DNA of 15,125 nt. Origin: an uncultured Porphyromonas sp. GTDB taxonomy: Bacteria > Bacteroidota > Bacteroidia > Bacteroidales > Porphyromonadaceae. A program made the position numbers and the translations under genes. This document shows, in pieces, positions 8,432 through 15,074 of the stretch (position 1 is its first letter; every line of letters begins with the position of its first letter). Location: positions 1-15,125 of the forward strand of contig CALTVJ010000047.1 of assembly GCA_943912835.1 (NCBI GenBank). Reading direction: 5' to 3'. Below the pieces are notes generated by a model that saw only the letters and a list, made by a program, of their open reading frames with translations, did not search any database and had not been told where the DNA came from.

Positions 8432-9370
8432 ATGAATAGAGTTTGTTCACTCCTAGGAATTAAATACCCCATTATTTCAGGAGGTATGGTGTGGTGTAGT
8501 GGTTGGAAATTGGCATCAGCTGTTAGTGAATCTGGAGGTCTCGGATTAATTGGTGCTGGCTCCATGCATCCAGACACATTAAGAGAGCACATTCAAAAAT
8601 GTAAAGCTGCAACCCAAAAACCTTTTGGTGTCAATGTACCTATGCTTTACCCCGAGCTAGATAAAATCATTGACATCATCATCGAAGAACGAGTACCCGT
8701 AGTAGTTACTTCTGCAGGTAACCCCAAAACCTATACAGCGCGACTCAAAGAGGCGGGTTGTCGAGTTTTGCACGTTGTAGCAAGTAGCAAATTTGCTAAG
8801 AAAAGCGAAGAGGCTGGTGTTGATGCTGTTATCGCAGAAGGGTTTGAAGCAGGAGGACATAACGGACGTGAAGAAACGACCACGATGTGTCTCATCCCAT
8901 CAGTAGTTCGATCTGTCAATATCCCTGTAATTGCTGCTGGAGGAATATCACAAGGTGATAGTATGGCTGCAGCGATAGCTTTGGGAGCTGAAGGGGTGCA
9001 AATTGGGACACGATTTGCTCTATCGAAAGAAAGCTCTGCAAATGAAGCCTTCAAAGAGCTATGCAGACAAACTGATGAAGGTGGAACCATGCTTTCACTG
9101 AAGTCTATCAGCCCAACACGACTTCTTAAAAACGAGTTCTACACACAAGTCACTGAAGCAGAGCTAAGAGGAGCAAGTATAGACGAGCTAAGAGAGTTGC
9201 AAGGTAAGGGACGAGCTAAAAGAGGTATCTTTGAAGGCGATCTACAACAAGGTATGCTCGAGATTGGGCAATGTGTTTCTCTAACAAAAAGTGAAGAAAC
9301 AGTAGCTGAAATCTTTGAGGAGTTGTTGACTGGCTATCGTCAAGCACAAGAGCGCTTCGTAAGTTTTTAA
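8432..9370 (+). CDS. fabK: FabK-type enoyl-ACP reductase / nitronate monooxygenase family flavoprotein
   Basis: FMN-dependent TIM-barrel enzyme of 312 residues. FabK reduces enoyl-ACP to acyl-ACP in the last step of each fatty-acid elongation round; the close relatives in the 2-nitropropane dioxygenase family oxidise nitronates. Visible signatures are the N-terminal GIKYPIISGGM flavin-site segment (9-19), AEGFEAGGHNG with H143, then TTMCLIP, which matches the FabK histidine motif, and the phosphate-binding loops VIAAGGISQG and GAEGVQIGTRF. Porphyromonas gingivalis is known to rely on FabK for this step, which favours FabK. I saw no other enoyl reductase gene in the window and no fatty-acid synthesis neighbours, so a nitronate monooxygenase remains possible. 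The 24-bp gap from the luxR-type gene suggests co-transcription. Family confidence is high; the substrate is moderately sure. Confidence 0.85.
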   Translation: MNRVCSLLGIKYPIISGGMVWCSGWKLASAVSESGGLGLIGAGSMHPDTLREHIQKCKAATQKPFGVNVPMLYPELDKIIDIIIEERVPVVVTSAGNPKTYTARLKEAGCRVLHVVASSKFAKKSEEAGVDAVIAEGFEAGGHNGREETTTMCLIPSVVRSVNIPVIAAGGISQGDSMAAAIALGAEGVQIGTRFALSKESSANEAFKELCRQTDEGGTMLSLKSISPTRLLKNEFYTQVTEAELRGASIDELRELQGKGRAKRGIFEGDLQQGMLEIGQCVSLTKSEETVAEIFEELLTGYRQAQERFVSF

Positions 9371-9374
9371 TTAG

Positions 9375-9389
9375 ATGTATTCAATACAT
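9375..9389. repeat. 15-bp palindrome in the fabK-DUF2795 gap
   Basis: ATGTATTCAATACAT is a perfect palindrome around a central C, 4 bp after the fabK stop. It ends 5 bp before the -7 element of the next gene. It could form a weak hairpin followed by TTTATT (a poor terminator for fabK) or be an operator for the downstream promoter. The function is not known. Confidence 0.4.
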
Positions 9390-9394
9390 TTTAT

Positions 9395-9402
9395 TATATT
9401 TG
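9395..9402 (+). promoter_or_regulatory. Bacteroidetes -7 promoter element before the DUF2795 gene
   Basis: TATATTTG is an exact match to TAnnTTTG, 34 bp before the ATG at 9437. No clear -33 element was seen; that region is occupied by the palindrome at 9375-9389. Because no TAnnTTTG occurs between the downstream terminator and porK, this is also the nearest visible promoter for the T9SS genes. Confidence 0.55.
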
Positions 9403-9436
9403 TCCAAAATTATCAAATCACTTAATTTATAAGCCT

Positions 9437-9658
9437 ATGTACTGGACACTCGAACTAGCGTCTAAACTGGAGGACGCCCCATGGCCTGCAACACGAGACG
9501 AACTTATTGATTATGCAGCACGCTCTGGAGCTCCACTTGAAGTTATTGAGAATCTACAAGAAATGGAAGATGAGGGTGAGTTGTACGAATCGATCGAAGA
9601 TATTTGGCCTGACTACCCAAGTAAGGAAGACTTTTTCTTCGACGAAGAAGAGTATTAA
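9437..9658 (+). CDS. Small acidic DUF2795 protein
   Basis: A 73-residue, strongly acidic protein of unknown function that I recognise as the short DUF2795-type protein conserved across Bacteroidetes. The sequence reads MYWTLELASKLEDAPWPATR at the N-terminus, has LIDYAARSGAPLEVIENLQ in the middle and ends in a Glu/Asp-rich tail containing IWPDYPSKEDFFFDEEEY. No signal peptide or transmembrane segment is present, so it should be cytoplasmic. The ATG is the first start after its promoter and gives the family N-terminus. It is bracketed by its own promoter and a strong terminator, so it may be a single-gene transcript. An overlapping frame starting at 9507 is a shadow. The family's role is not established as far as I know. 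Confidence 0.9.
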   Translation: MYWTLELASKLEDAPWPATRDELIDYAARSGAPLEVIENLQEMEDEGELYESIEDIWPDYPSKEDFFFDEEEY

Positions 9659-9677
9659 ATCCGCAAGTTCTCATTAC

Positions 9678-9726
9678 AAACCTCTAGCCTATAGATAAAA
9701 TCTCCATAGGTTAGAGGTTTTATAAA
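9678..9726 (+). terminator. Intrinsic terminator after the DUF2795 gene
   Basis: AAACCTCTAGCCTAT (9678-9692) pairs with ATAGGTTAGAGGTTT (9706-9720) to make a 15-bp stem with one G-U pair; AGA and TCT in the loop can add three more pairs. TTTTATAAAT follows. The structure is nearly symmetrical, so it could stop transcription from either side. It ends only about 10 bp before the porK start codon. Confidence 0.8.
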
Positions 9727-9735
9727 TATATCTAT

Positions 9736-11154
9736 ATGCATAAAATAAAGTTGGTTTATTGCTGCTGCTTGTTAATATCCATACTCTATTCATTTTACTC
9801 TTGTAGCTTATCAGGCACTAGACTATCGAATAGAGAAAGCATTTATAGCAAAAACGCATCTTGGTCAGACCCCACTCCATATGGCATGATTAAAATCCCT
9901 CGAGGACACATCACCATGGGGTTAGGAGCTAACGATAGCTTATGGGGAGACCTACCACAAATACGTTCTATATCTGTAGAATCGTTTTGGATAGACCAAC
10001 ACGAAGTAACCAATGCCCAATATCAGGAGTTTATCCGTTATGTTAGGGACTCTATTTTGAGAGAACGCCTATCTGATCCCAAATATGGAGGTGATGACCG
10101 CTACAAAATAAGTGAGGATAAAGACGGAGAGCCTGTGATACCTCATTTAGACTGGTCTATCCCTCTACCGAAAGAAGAAAAAGCTAACGAGGAAGAGCTA
10201 GAGGCTATAAATAGCTTATACTATACCAACTATGTTACGGGTGAACGATACTTAGACCCCAAACAGCTATTATATCGCTATGAGATATACGATCACCAAC
10301 AAGCCAATCTATATGCTTCGGAACTACGAGACTTGCTCTCAAATACAGCTAATAATAGGCTAACAGAGTTACCATTGATAGAAAAAGACACAGCATATAT
10401 GGATCTAGATGGCAATATCAAGCGCGAGAGGATACAACGAAGACTTTCTAGTCCATACGATTTCATCAATACTTATATTGTTGCGATACATCCAGATGAA
10501 GAGGTCTGGACAAAAGATTGGCCCAACTCCCAAAACGATATATACAGTCGCAACTACTTCCGGCACAAAGGTTATGAGCACTACCCTGTCGTTGGGATTA
10601 GTTGGGAACAAGCAAATGCCTACTGTGCTTGGCGTACAGAACAAGCTCGCAAAACACTCAAACTCACTTCTGATAAATACTTTGAACCATTTCGTCTACC
10701 GACAGAAGCTGAGTTTGAATATGCAGCCCGCGCGGGCAATGACAAACTCATTTACCCTTGGAGTAGCCCAACAATGCTAGATTCAGACGATTGTCTATGT
10801 GGTAATTTCAAGCCTGCAAATGGCAATTATACTGCCGACAAACATCTCATTACAGCCCCTGTAAAAAGCTATGCTCCAAATGAGTATGGAGTATATGATA
10901 TGGGTGGTAACGTAGCAGAATGGACAAGTACTACCTACAGCATTTCGAACTTCTTAATAGTTGATGATATAAACCCAGAGGTAAAAAATCTAGGTCGATT
11001 AGGTACAAATAAGCCTAAGGTTGTAAAAGGAGGGTCGTGGAAAGATATAGCGAAATATATACGTGCTGGTAGTAAAGCGATGGAATTTCCAACAAAAGGA
11101 CGAAGCTATATTGGATTTAGATGTGTTCGTAGTACAATAGATTTTACAAAATAG
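9736..11154 (+). CDS. porK: Type IX secretion ring lipoprotein PorK/GldK
   Basis: Outer-membrane lipoprotein that, with PorN, forms the large periplasmic ring of the T9SS (472 residues, about the usual length). A lipoprotein signal peptide spans residues 1-22 with the acylated cysteine probably C23. The lipobox FYSC is atypical because Tyr precedes Ser, and the h-region holds a CCC run. The rest is an FGE/SUMF1-type fold: MIKIPRGHITMG (51-62), FWIDQHEVTNAQYQEF (84-99), VVGISWEQANAYCAWR (285-300), RLPTEAEFEYAAR (320-332), GNVAEW (391-396), KGGSW (431-435) and IGFRCV (459-464). GldK is thought to be structural, not catalytic. PorL follows after 2 bp. The promoter is unclear, since the terminator stem ends 15 bp upstream. 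PorP, often just before porK, is absent. Confidence 0.94.
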   Translation: MHKIKLVYCCCLLISILYSFYSCSLSGTRLSNRESIYSKNASWSDPTPYGMIKIPRGHITMGLGANDSLWGDLPQIRSISVESFWIDQHEVTNAQYQEFIRYVRDSILRERLSDPKYGGDDRYKISEDKDGEPVIPHLDWSIPLPKEEKANEEELEAINSLYYTNYVTGERYLDPKQLLYRYEIYDHQQANLYASELRDLLSNTANNRLTELPLIEKDTAYMDLDGNIKRERIQRRLSSPYDFINTYIVAIHPDEEVWTKDWPNSQNDIYSRNYFRHKGYEHYPVVGISWEQANAYCAWRTEQARKTLKLTSDKYFEPFRLPTEAEFEYAARAGNDKLIYPWSSPTMLDSDDCLCGNFKPANGNYTADKHLITAPVKSYAPNEYGVYDMGGNVAEWTSTTYSISNFLIVDDINPEVKNLGRLGTNKPKVVKGGSWKDIAKYIRAGSKAMEFPTKGRSYIGFRCVRSTIDFTK

Positions 11155-11156
11155 GC

Positions 11157-11642
11157 ATGGCTAAAGTAGAACCTCCTTATAGCACGAGACAGCTCAACAA
11201 GTTTGAACTGTGGCTGATAAGCGCTAAAGGAAAAAGCACAATCAACCGTTTTTACTCTTGGGGTGCAGCGTTTGTTATCCTTGGGGCACTTTTTAAGTTC
11301 TTAGATTGGCCTTATGCAAACATTATTCTATTTATTAGCATGATGACAGAGGTATTGGTCTTTTTCGTATCAGGATTTGAGCCTCAGACAGAGAATATTG
11401 AGCAGTATCCACCTGTTGAGTATAAGAAAGAAATAAGTGAGCACTTGATTACCAAGAATCCCGAATTTCAAATCAATGAAGATCTACACAAGCGATATTA
11501 TGAAGAAATCGAAAGTTTAACTGAACGTGTTGCTGAACTAAAAAAAGAACACGAACTCATGACTAAACATCTAGCTGAACTTAACTCTCTATATAGCCGT
11601 ATGCTTGCAGCTATGCATGATGGGACTCAAGAACAAGAGTAG
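11157..11642 (+). CDS. porL: Type IX secretion motor protein PorL/GldL, short form
   Basis: Inner-membrane stator-like subunit that, with PorM, converts the proton gradient into motion for T9SS (161 residues). Two transmembrane helices lie at about 32-49 and 53-72, with the family pattern GAAFVILGALFKFLDWP and the conserved in-membrane Glu at position 65 (MMTEVLVFF), followed by E75. The family usually has His in the KxxHWP segment; here that residue is D50. The cytoplasmic part is one predicted coiled coil (109-153) ending LNSLYSRMLAAM, which resembles the family's C-terminal end. Total length is well below the roughly 215 residues of F. johnsoniae GldL and about 309 of P. gingivalis PorL, so the middle of the cytoplasmic region seems missing. 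The ATG lies 2 bp after the porK stop, indicating one operon. Confidence 0.93.
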   Translation: MAKVEPPYSTRQLNKFELWLISAKGKSTINRFYSWGAAFVILGALFKFLDWPYANIILFISMMTEVLVFFVSGFEPQTENIEQYPPVEYKKEISEHLITKNPEFQINEDLHKRYYEEIESLTERVAELKKEHELMTKHLAELNSLYSRMLAAMHDGTQEQE

Positions 11643-11659
11643 AATAATTGAGACACAAT

Positions 11660-12721
11660 ATGTATCGAGGAAACACAAGTCGCCAACGTATGATCAACTT
11701 GATGTATATCGTTTTCATCGCTATGATGGGACTTGGGATACATCAAGATCAAGAAAATACTTCTAGAAACAAAGAGTCGCAACAGCAATTCTCCAATACG
11801 ATTCTAGACTCAACGACAACAGACAAAATATCGTTTCCTATACTACCAGATCAATATGTAGCACGCGCGATCACTCCATCTCGTACCATTGTCCGAGGAA
11901 CAGACTACAAAGCAGATTTTGCTTTGATCTTGCAACCCACAAAAGGACAAACAAAAGTAGTGGTGGATGGAGCAGAATTGAAAAGCTCAGAAATGATACA
12001 TAACACCCAAAACAACTCCTTAGGGAAGCAACAATACTCTGGCTACATTGAGTATACAGATCAACAAGGTAAAACCAATATCTATCCATTTGAAGAAACC
12101 TACCAAATCATTGAGCCTCAGATCTCTTTAGCATCAAAATCCTCAAATATAATATATGCTGGTATTGATAATGAGCTCTCTATCTCGATTTCTGGTATTC
12201 CTAACGAAACTATTCATTTAAGTAGTGATAAAGCTATCTTAAAGCGTAATGGACAAAATTGGCTCATTAGGCCTTTACTAAATAAGGGAGAAGTTGAGAT
12301 TGACTTATCAGCTCGACAAGACAACGGAGATCTACTTTATATTGGTCAGCGTAAACTCCCCATCAGAGCCTTACCGTCACCGACCCCATATCTTTTAATT
12401 CAAGAAGAAGGAACAACAGAACACTTCAAAGGAGGTAGCCTCAGCAAACGTAAACTCTTAAACGTTCTGGATCTTAAAGCCTCGGTTGATGATGGGATAC
12501 TTAATTTAGAATACAAAGTAGAAAGTTTCCAAATTATCACCTTCGATGGACTTGGCAACGCAATACCAGAAAACTCATCAAACAGCCTATTCACCGAAAG
12601 ACAAAAACAGCTCATACAAAATAGTACACAAGGTAAACGACTATACATTACGGAAATAATTGCTCGTGGCAATGACGGAGTGAGGCATCGGATCCCTTCT
12701 ATAGAAATAATACTACGTTAA
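11660..12721 (+). CDS. porM: Type IX secretion motor protein PorM/GldM lacking the first periplasmic domain
   Basis: Partner of PorL: one transmembrane helix sits inside the PorL pentamer and a periplasmic rod transmits motion to the PorK/PorN ring. The N-terminus, SRQRMINLMYIVFIAMMGLG (7-26), is the family anchor, including the Arg (R8) equivalent to the one that pairs with the PorL glutamate. GldM normally continues with a helical D1 domain and then three beta domains, about 515 residues in all. Here, after about 35 polar residues rich in Gln, Ser and Thr, sequence resembling D2 begins near residue 63 (ARAITPSRTIVRG...VVVDGAEL), then D3 (about 152-238) and D4 (240 to the end, 353). D1 thus appears absent. 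The ATG at 11660 is preferred over an in-frame TTG at 11648 because it matches the family N-terminal length. It starts 17 bp after porL. Confidence 0.93.
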   Translation: MYRGNTSRQRMINLMYIVFIAMMGLGIHQDQENTSRNKESQQQFSNTILDSTTTDKISFPILPDQYVARAITPSRTIVRGTDYKADFALILQPTKGQTKVVVDGAELKSSEMIHNTQNNSLGKQQYSGYIEYTDQQGKTNIYPFEETYQIIEPQISLASKSSNIIYAGIDNELSISISGIPNETIHLSSDKAILKRNGQNWLIRPLLNKGEVEIDLSARQDNGDLLYIGQRKLPIRALPSPTPYLLIQEEGTTEHFKGGSLSKRKLLNVLDLKASVDDGILNLEYKVESFQIITFDGLGNAIPENSSNSLFTERQKQLIQNSTQGKRLYITEIIARGNDGVRHRIPSIEIILR

Positions 12722-12748
12722 ACCTACAGATTATCAAGACTTATAGAG

Positions 12749-13645
12749 ATGAAAATATACCTATATCCCCTGACACTAATATTCATGGCAATACAACTCT
12801 GTTTTGCTCAAGGAGTAGAAGTTGTTAGAGGTAGTAGAAACAAAAAAAAGCAGACAGAGGAATATATAGATGTCCATTTCCACAATAAGAGAAAGATCGA
12901 CAATAGTCAATACTTCACTTGGCAAAAGACCCTATACCTTGAGCTAGATCTTAAGAAAAAGAAGAATATCACGCTACAACAAAAACATCAGCTACTCGGG
13001 ACATATCAAAACTTATTTTCTCTTATATTTAATTTGGTTTCCAAAGGACAATTAACGATATATGAGTATCTTGGTGGCTCTGAGCAGTTAGACCTCAAGC
13101 ACCAACTAAATTTCTCAGAATTACTCAATAGATTTCATATTGAAGATCAAAATGTTAATATCAAGTCATATTATATCAAAGAGCTTAACTATTTTGACCA
13201 AGCTCGTGGTCAAATGGGACGAGATATAGTAGCTCTATGTCCTATTCTTTTGGATTATAACGGACATCAAGAACTTAGGAAGCCTCTCTTTTGGCTAAAG
13301 TTTGATGATTTGTTACCCTTTTTAACTCAAGATATCGTTTCATTGAATAGAGACAATGAGGCCATAAGAGGTACATTATCAGACTTCTTCACACTGAGTA
13401 TGTATGAAGGTAAAATAGTTAGGACTGGTACCCTAGAAAACACACAAGGAGAGGAATCAACAAAATATGAAGATTTTGAAAAGGAGAGACGTACAATCAC
13501 GTCCAGCCTCTCGCTACCAGACTCAATCATTCATGCTCGAAACAAAAGATCAAAACATAAGAATAGAAAAACGAGTAAACACCAATCAACACTTCACCAC
13601 CCTAACTCAACAAGCAGTAAACGTTCTGCTAGAGATTTGAGTTAA
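12749..13645 (+). CDS. porN: Type IX secretion ring protein PorN/GldN
   Basis: Periplasmic protein that joins PorK to form the T9SS ring (298 residues). A cleavable signal peptide spans about 1-20 (ends QLCFA before QG). Family features are the early WQKTLYLELDL segment (59-68), NLFSLIFNLVSKGQLTIYEY (88-107), YYIKELNYFDQARGQ (141-155), ALCPILLDYNG (162-172) and KPLFWLKFDDLLPFL (178-192), a layout typical of GldN. A charged stretch near 240-248 (YEDFEKERR) resembles the family's late region. The last 37 residues (262-298) are low in complexity and very basic, rich in Lys, Arg, His and Ser, which I do not recall as a family feature. It begins 27 bp after porM and ends the T9SS operon visible here. 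The call is secure from sequence and position. Confidence 0.92.
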   Translation: MKIYLYPLTLIFMAIQLCFAQGVEVVRGSRNKKKQTEEYIDVHFHNKRKIDNSQYFTWQKTLYLELDLKKKKNITLQQKHQLLGTYQNLFSLIFNLVSKGQLTIYEYLGGSEQLDLKHQLNFSELLNRFHIEDQNVNIKSYYIKELNYFDQARGQMGRDIVALCPILLDYNGHQELRKPLFWLKFDDLLPFLTQDIVSLNRDNEAIRGTLSDFFTLSMYEGKIVRTGTLENTQGEESTKYEDFEKERRTITSSLSLPDSIIHARNKRSKHKNRKTSKHQSTLHHPNSTSSKRSARDLS

Positions 13646-13690
13646 ATCAACAGAGCAGTCCAGCATTTGTAAAATAAGTATGTATAAAAT

Positions 13691-14344
13691 ATGAGCCGTA
13701 AGATCATCAAACCTATACCCGAACCCACACTTCGTCGTTTACCATGGTATTTGTCGCATATTAAACTACAATTTGCGGCAGGAGAGAAACACATCTCATC
13801 AACAGCCATTGCCCGTGGTGTTGGTGTTGATCAATCTGTTGTTGCTAAGGATTTGTCATGTGTCCAGATTAAAGGACGTACTCGCGTCGGTTATCAAATA
13901 CAAACCCTCATCGAGGTTCTTGAAGAGTTCTTAGGATTCACCAAAACCCACAAAGCAGTATTAATCGGTGTCGGAAGTTTGGGAAGTGCTTTGATGTCGG
14001 ATAGAGGATTACAGCAGTTTGGACTAGAGATTGTCGCAGGATTTGACATTAACCCTTCAATTATTGGTACATACATTGCAGATATAGCTATACATCACAT
14101 AGACGAGCTAGAAGAATTTAGAGAAAACAACAACATAGATATAGCGATACTTACAGTCCCAATCAAACAGGCACAAACAAGTACAGATATGCTTGTAAAT
14201 AGAGGTTTCAAAGCTATATGGAACTTTACACCTGTGCGCATCAATGTTCCCAATGGGGTTGTAGTACAAAATACTTCTATGTACGCACACTTAGCTCTTA
14301 TATTCACAAGGCTCAAAGAGCAAGTCAAACCCATCCGCAAATAA
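13691..14344 (+). CDS. rex: Redox-sensing transcriptional repressor Rex
   Basis: Homodimeric repressor of 217 residues that senses the NADH/NAD+ ratio and controls fermentation and respiration genes; NADH releases it from DNA. The N-terminal winged helix (about 10-80) includes PEPTLRRLPWYL and the recognition-helix region VDQSVVAKDLSCV, followed by RTRVGYQ. The C-terminal Rossmann domain shows the nucleotide-binding loop GVGSLGSAL (93-101), the acidic residue at the end of the second strand (FDINP, D119), and NFTPVRINVPNGV (178-190), all characteristic of Rex. It starts 45 bp after porN with no TAnnTTTG element between, so read-through from the T9SS operon is possible. No clear Rex operator (TTGTGA...TCACAA type) was found in the window, so its targets here are unknown. 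Confidence 0.95.
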   Translation: MSRKIIKPIPEPTLRRLPWYLSHIKLQFAAGEKHISSTAIARGVGVDQSVVAKDLSCVQIKGRTRVGYQIQTLIEVLEEFLGFTKTHKAVLIGVGSLGSALMSDRGLQQFGLEIVAGFDINPSIIGTYIADIAIHHIDELEEFRENNNIDIAILTVPIKQAQTSTDMLVNRGFKAIWNFTPVRINVPNGVVVQNTSMYAHLALIFTRLKEQVKPIRK

Positions 14345-14347
14345 ACT

Positions 14348-14355
14348 TAATTTTG
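14348..14355 (+). promoter_or_regulatory. Bacteroidetes -7 promoter element before the FAH gene
   Basis: TAATTTTG matches TAnnTTTG exactly, 3 bp after the rex stop codon and 17 bp before the GTG start at 14373. This implies a short leader. No -33 TTTG is visible at the expected place inside the rex end. Confidence 0.45.
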
Positions 14356-14372
14356 ATATACCGTTTATCATC

Positions 14373-15011
14373 GTGAAGATTTTAGCTGTAGGATTTAACT
14401 ACCCTTGTCATCAAGCCGAAGCAAACTCATCTCTCTTTACAGAAAAAGATAGATATACACAGTCTGATGAGTTAGTCTTTTTTCACAAAGGAGATTCTCT
14501 ACTCCGCCCCAATACTCCTTTTTTTATACCCGAGTGGAGTCAACAAATAGACTACGAAGCTGAGATTGTTGTACAAATAGACCGAGTAGGGAAATATATA
14601 TCAGAACGCTTTGCTCATCGCTACTACAGCAAATTAAGCATAGGCATAGATCTGACAGCACGAGACTTGCAACGAGAGGCTATTCGATTAGGAAGGCCAT
14701 GGACAGCTAGCAAGGCTTTCGACAACTCTGCTGTCGTAGGATCTTGGATTGATAAAAACGACCTAAACTACCCCAATGAAGCCATTCGTCTCAAATTGTT
14801 GCGAAATGGAGAAATCGTGCAAGAAGCTCTAAGTAGTAATATGCTACACAGCATTGACAAAATTATTGCCCACATCAGTGAAAGACATACCCTAAAAATG
14901 GGAGATATTATTTTCACTGGTACCCCCTCTGGTATTGGAAAATGTGAAATCGGTCAACACTTTGAAGGCTATCTCAACGAATACAAGCTACTTGAGTTGG
15001 ATATTCGATAG
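14373..15011 (+). CDS. Fumarylacetoacetate hydrolase (FAH) family protein
   Basis: A 212-residue FAH-superfamily enzyme, probably a metal-dependent hydrolase or decarboxylase of 2-oxo or acylpyruvate compounds; members also include oxaloacetate decarboxylase/tautomerases. Metal and active-site candidates are E62 and E64 (IDYEAEIVV), D93 (GIDLTARDLQ) and K114 (ASKAFDNSAVVG). The C-terminal signature is KMGDIIFTGTPSGIG (175-189). The length fits the short single-domain type. The GTG start is chosen because MKILAVGFNYPCH matches the usual family N-terminus and no ATG lies suitably upstream. It follows rex by 28 bp but has its own -7 element. The true substrate cannot be read from sequence, and no aromatic-degradation genes are nearby, so a housekeeping tautomerase-like role is possible. 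Confidence 0.9.
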   Translation: MKILAVGFNYPCHQAEANSSLFTEKDRYTQSDELVFFHKGDSLLRPNTPFFIPEWSQQIDYEAEIVVQIDRVGKYISERFAHRYYSKLSIGIDLTARDLQREAIRLGRPWTASKAFDNSAVVGSWIDKNDLNYPNEAIRLKLLRNGEIVQEALSSNMLHSIDKIIAHISERHTLKMGDIIFTGTPSGIGKCEIGQHFEGYLNEYKLLELDIR

Positions 15012-15040
15012 ACACATTCATTGATATTATTAATCAAACT

Positions 15041-15074
15041 AGATATGCTTATCTATTAGATAATATGCTTATCT
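15041..15074. repeat. Tandem direct and inverted repeat after the FAH gene
   Basis: ATATGCTTATCT occurs at 15043-15054 and again at 15063-15074, a 20-bp period. Each copy also forms an inverted repeat: AGATA/TATCT at 15041-15045/15050-15054, and AGATAA/TTATCT at 15058-15063/15069-15074. This could be a pair of operators before the next gene, or weak hairpins. The remaining sequence to 15125 is AT-rich and shows no gene start I can support. Confidence 0.45.

Noticed and set aside
9403..9436. Possible Rex operator resembling TTTGT...CAAAT
   Set aside because: The arms are short, AT-rich and overlap the -7 element; they do not match the known Rex site pattern.
10409..10780. Same-strand 123-residue frame inside porK
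   Set aside because: It is a frame-shifted shadow of the conserved porK coding region.
13646..13690. ATTTG at 13665-13669 as a -7 element for rex
   Set aside because: The preceding bases do not give TAnn, so the consensus is not met.
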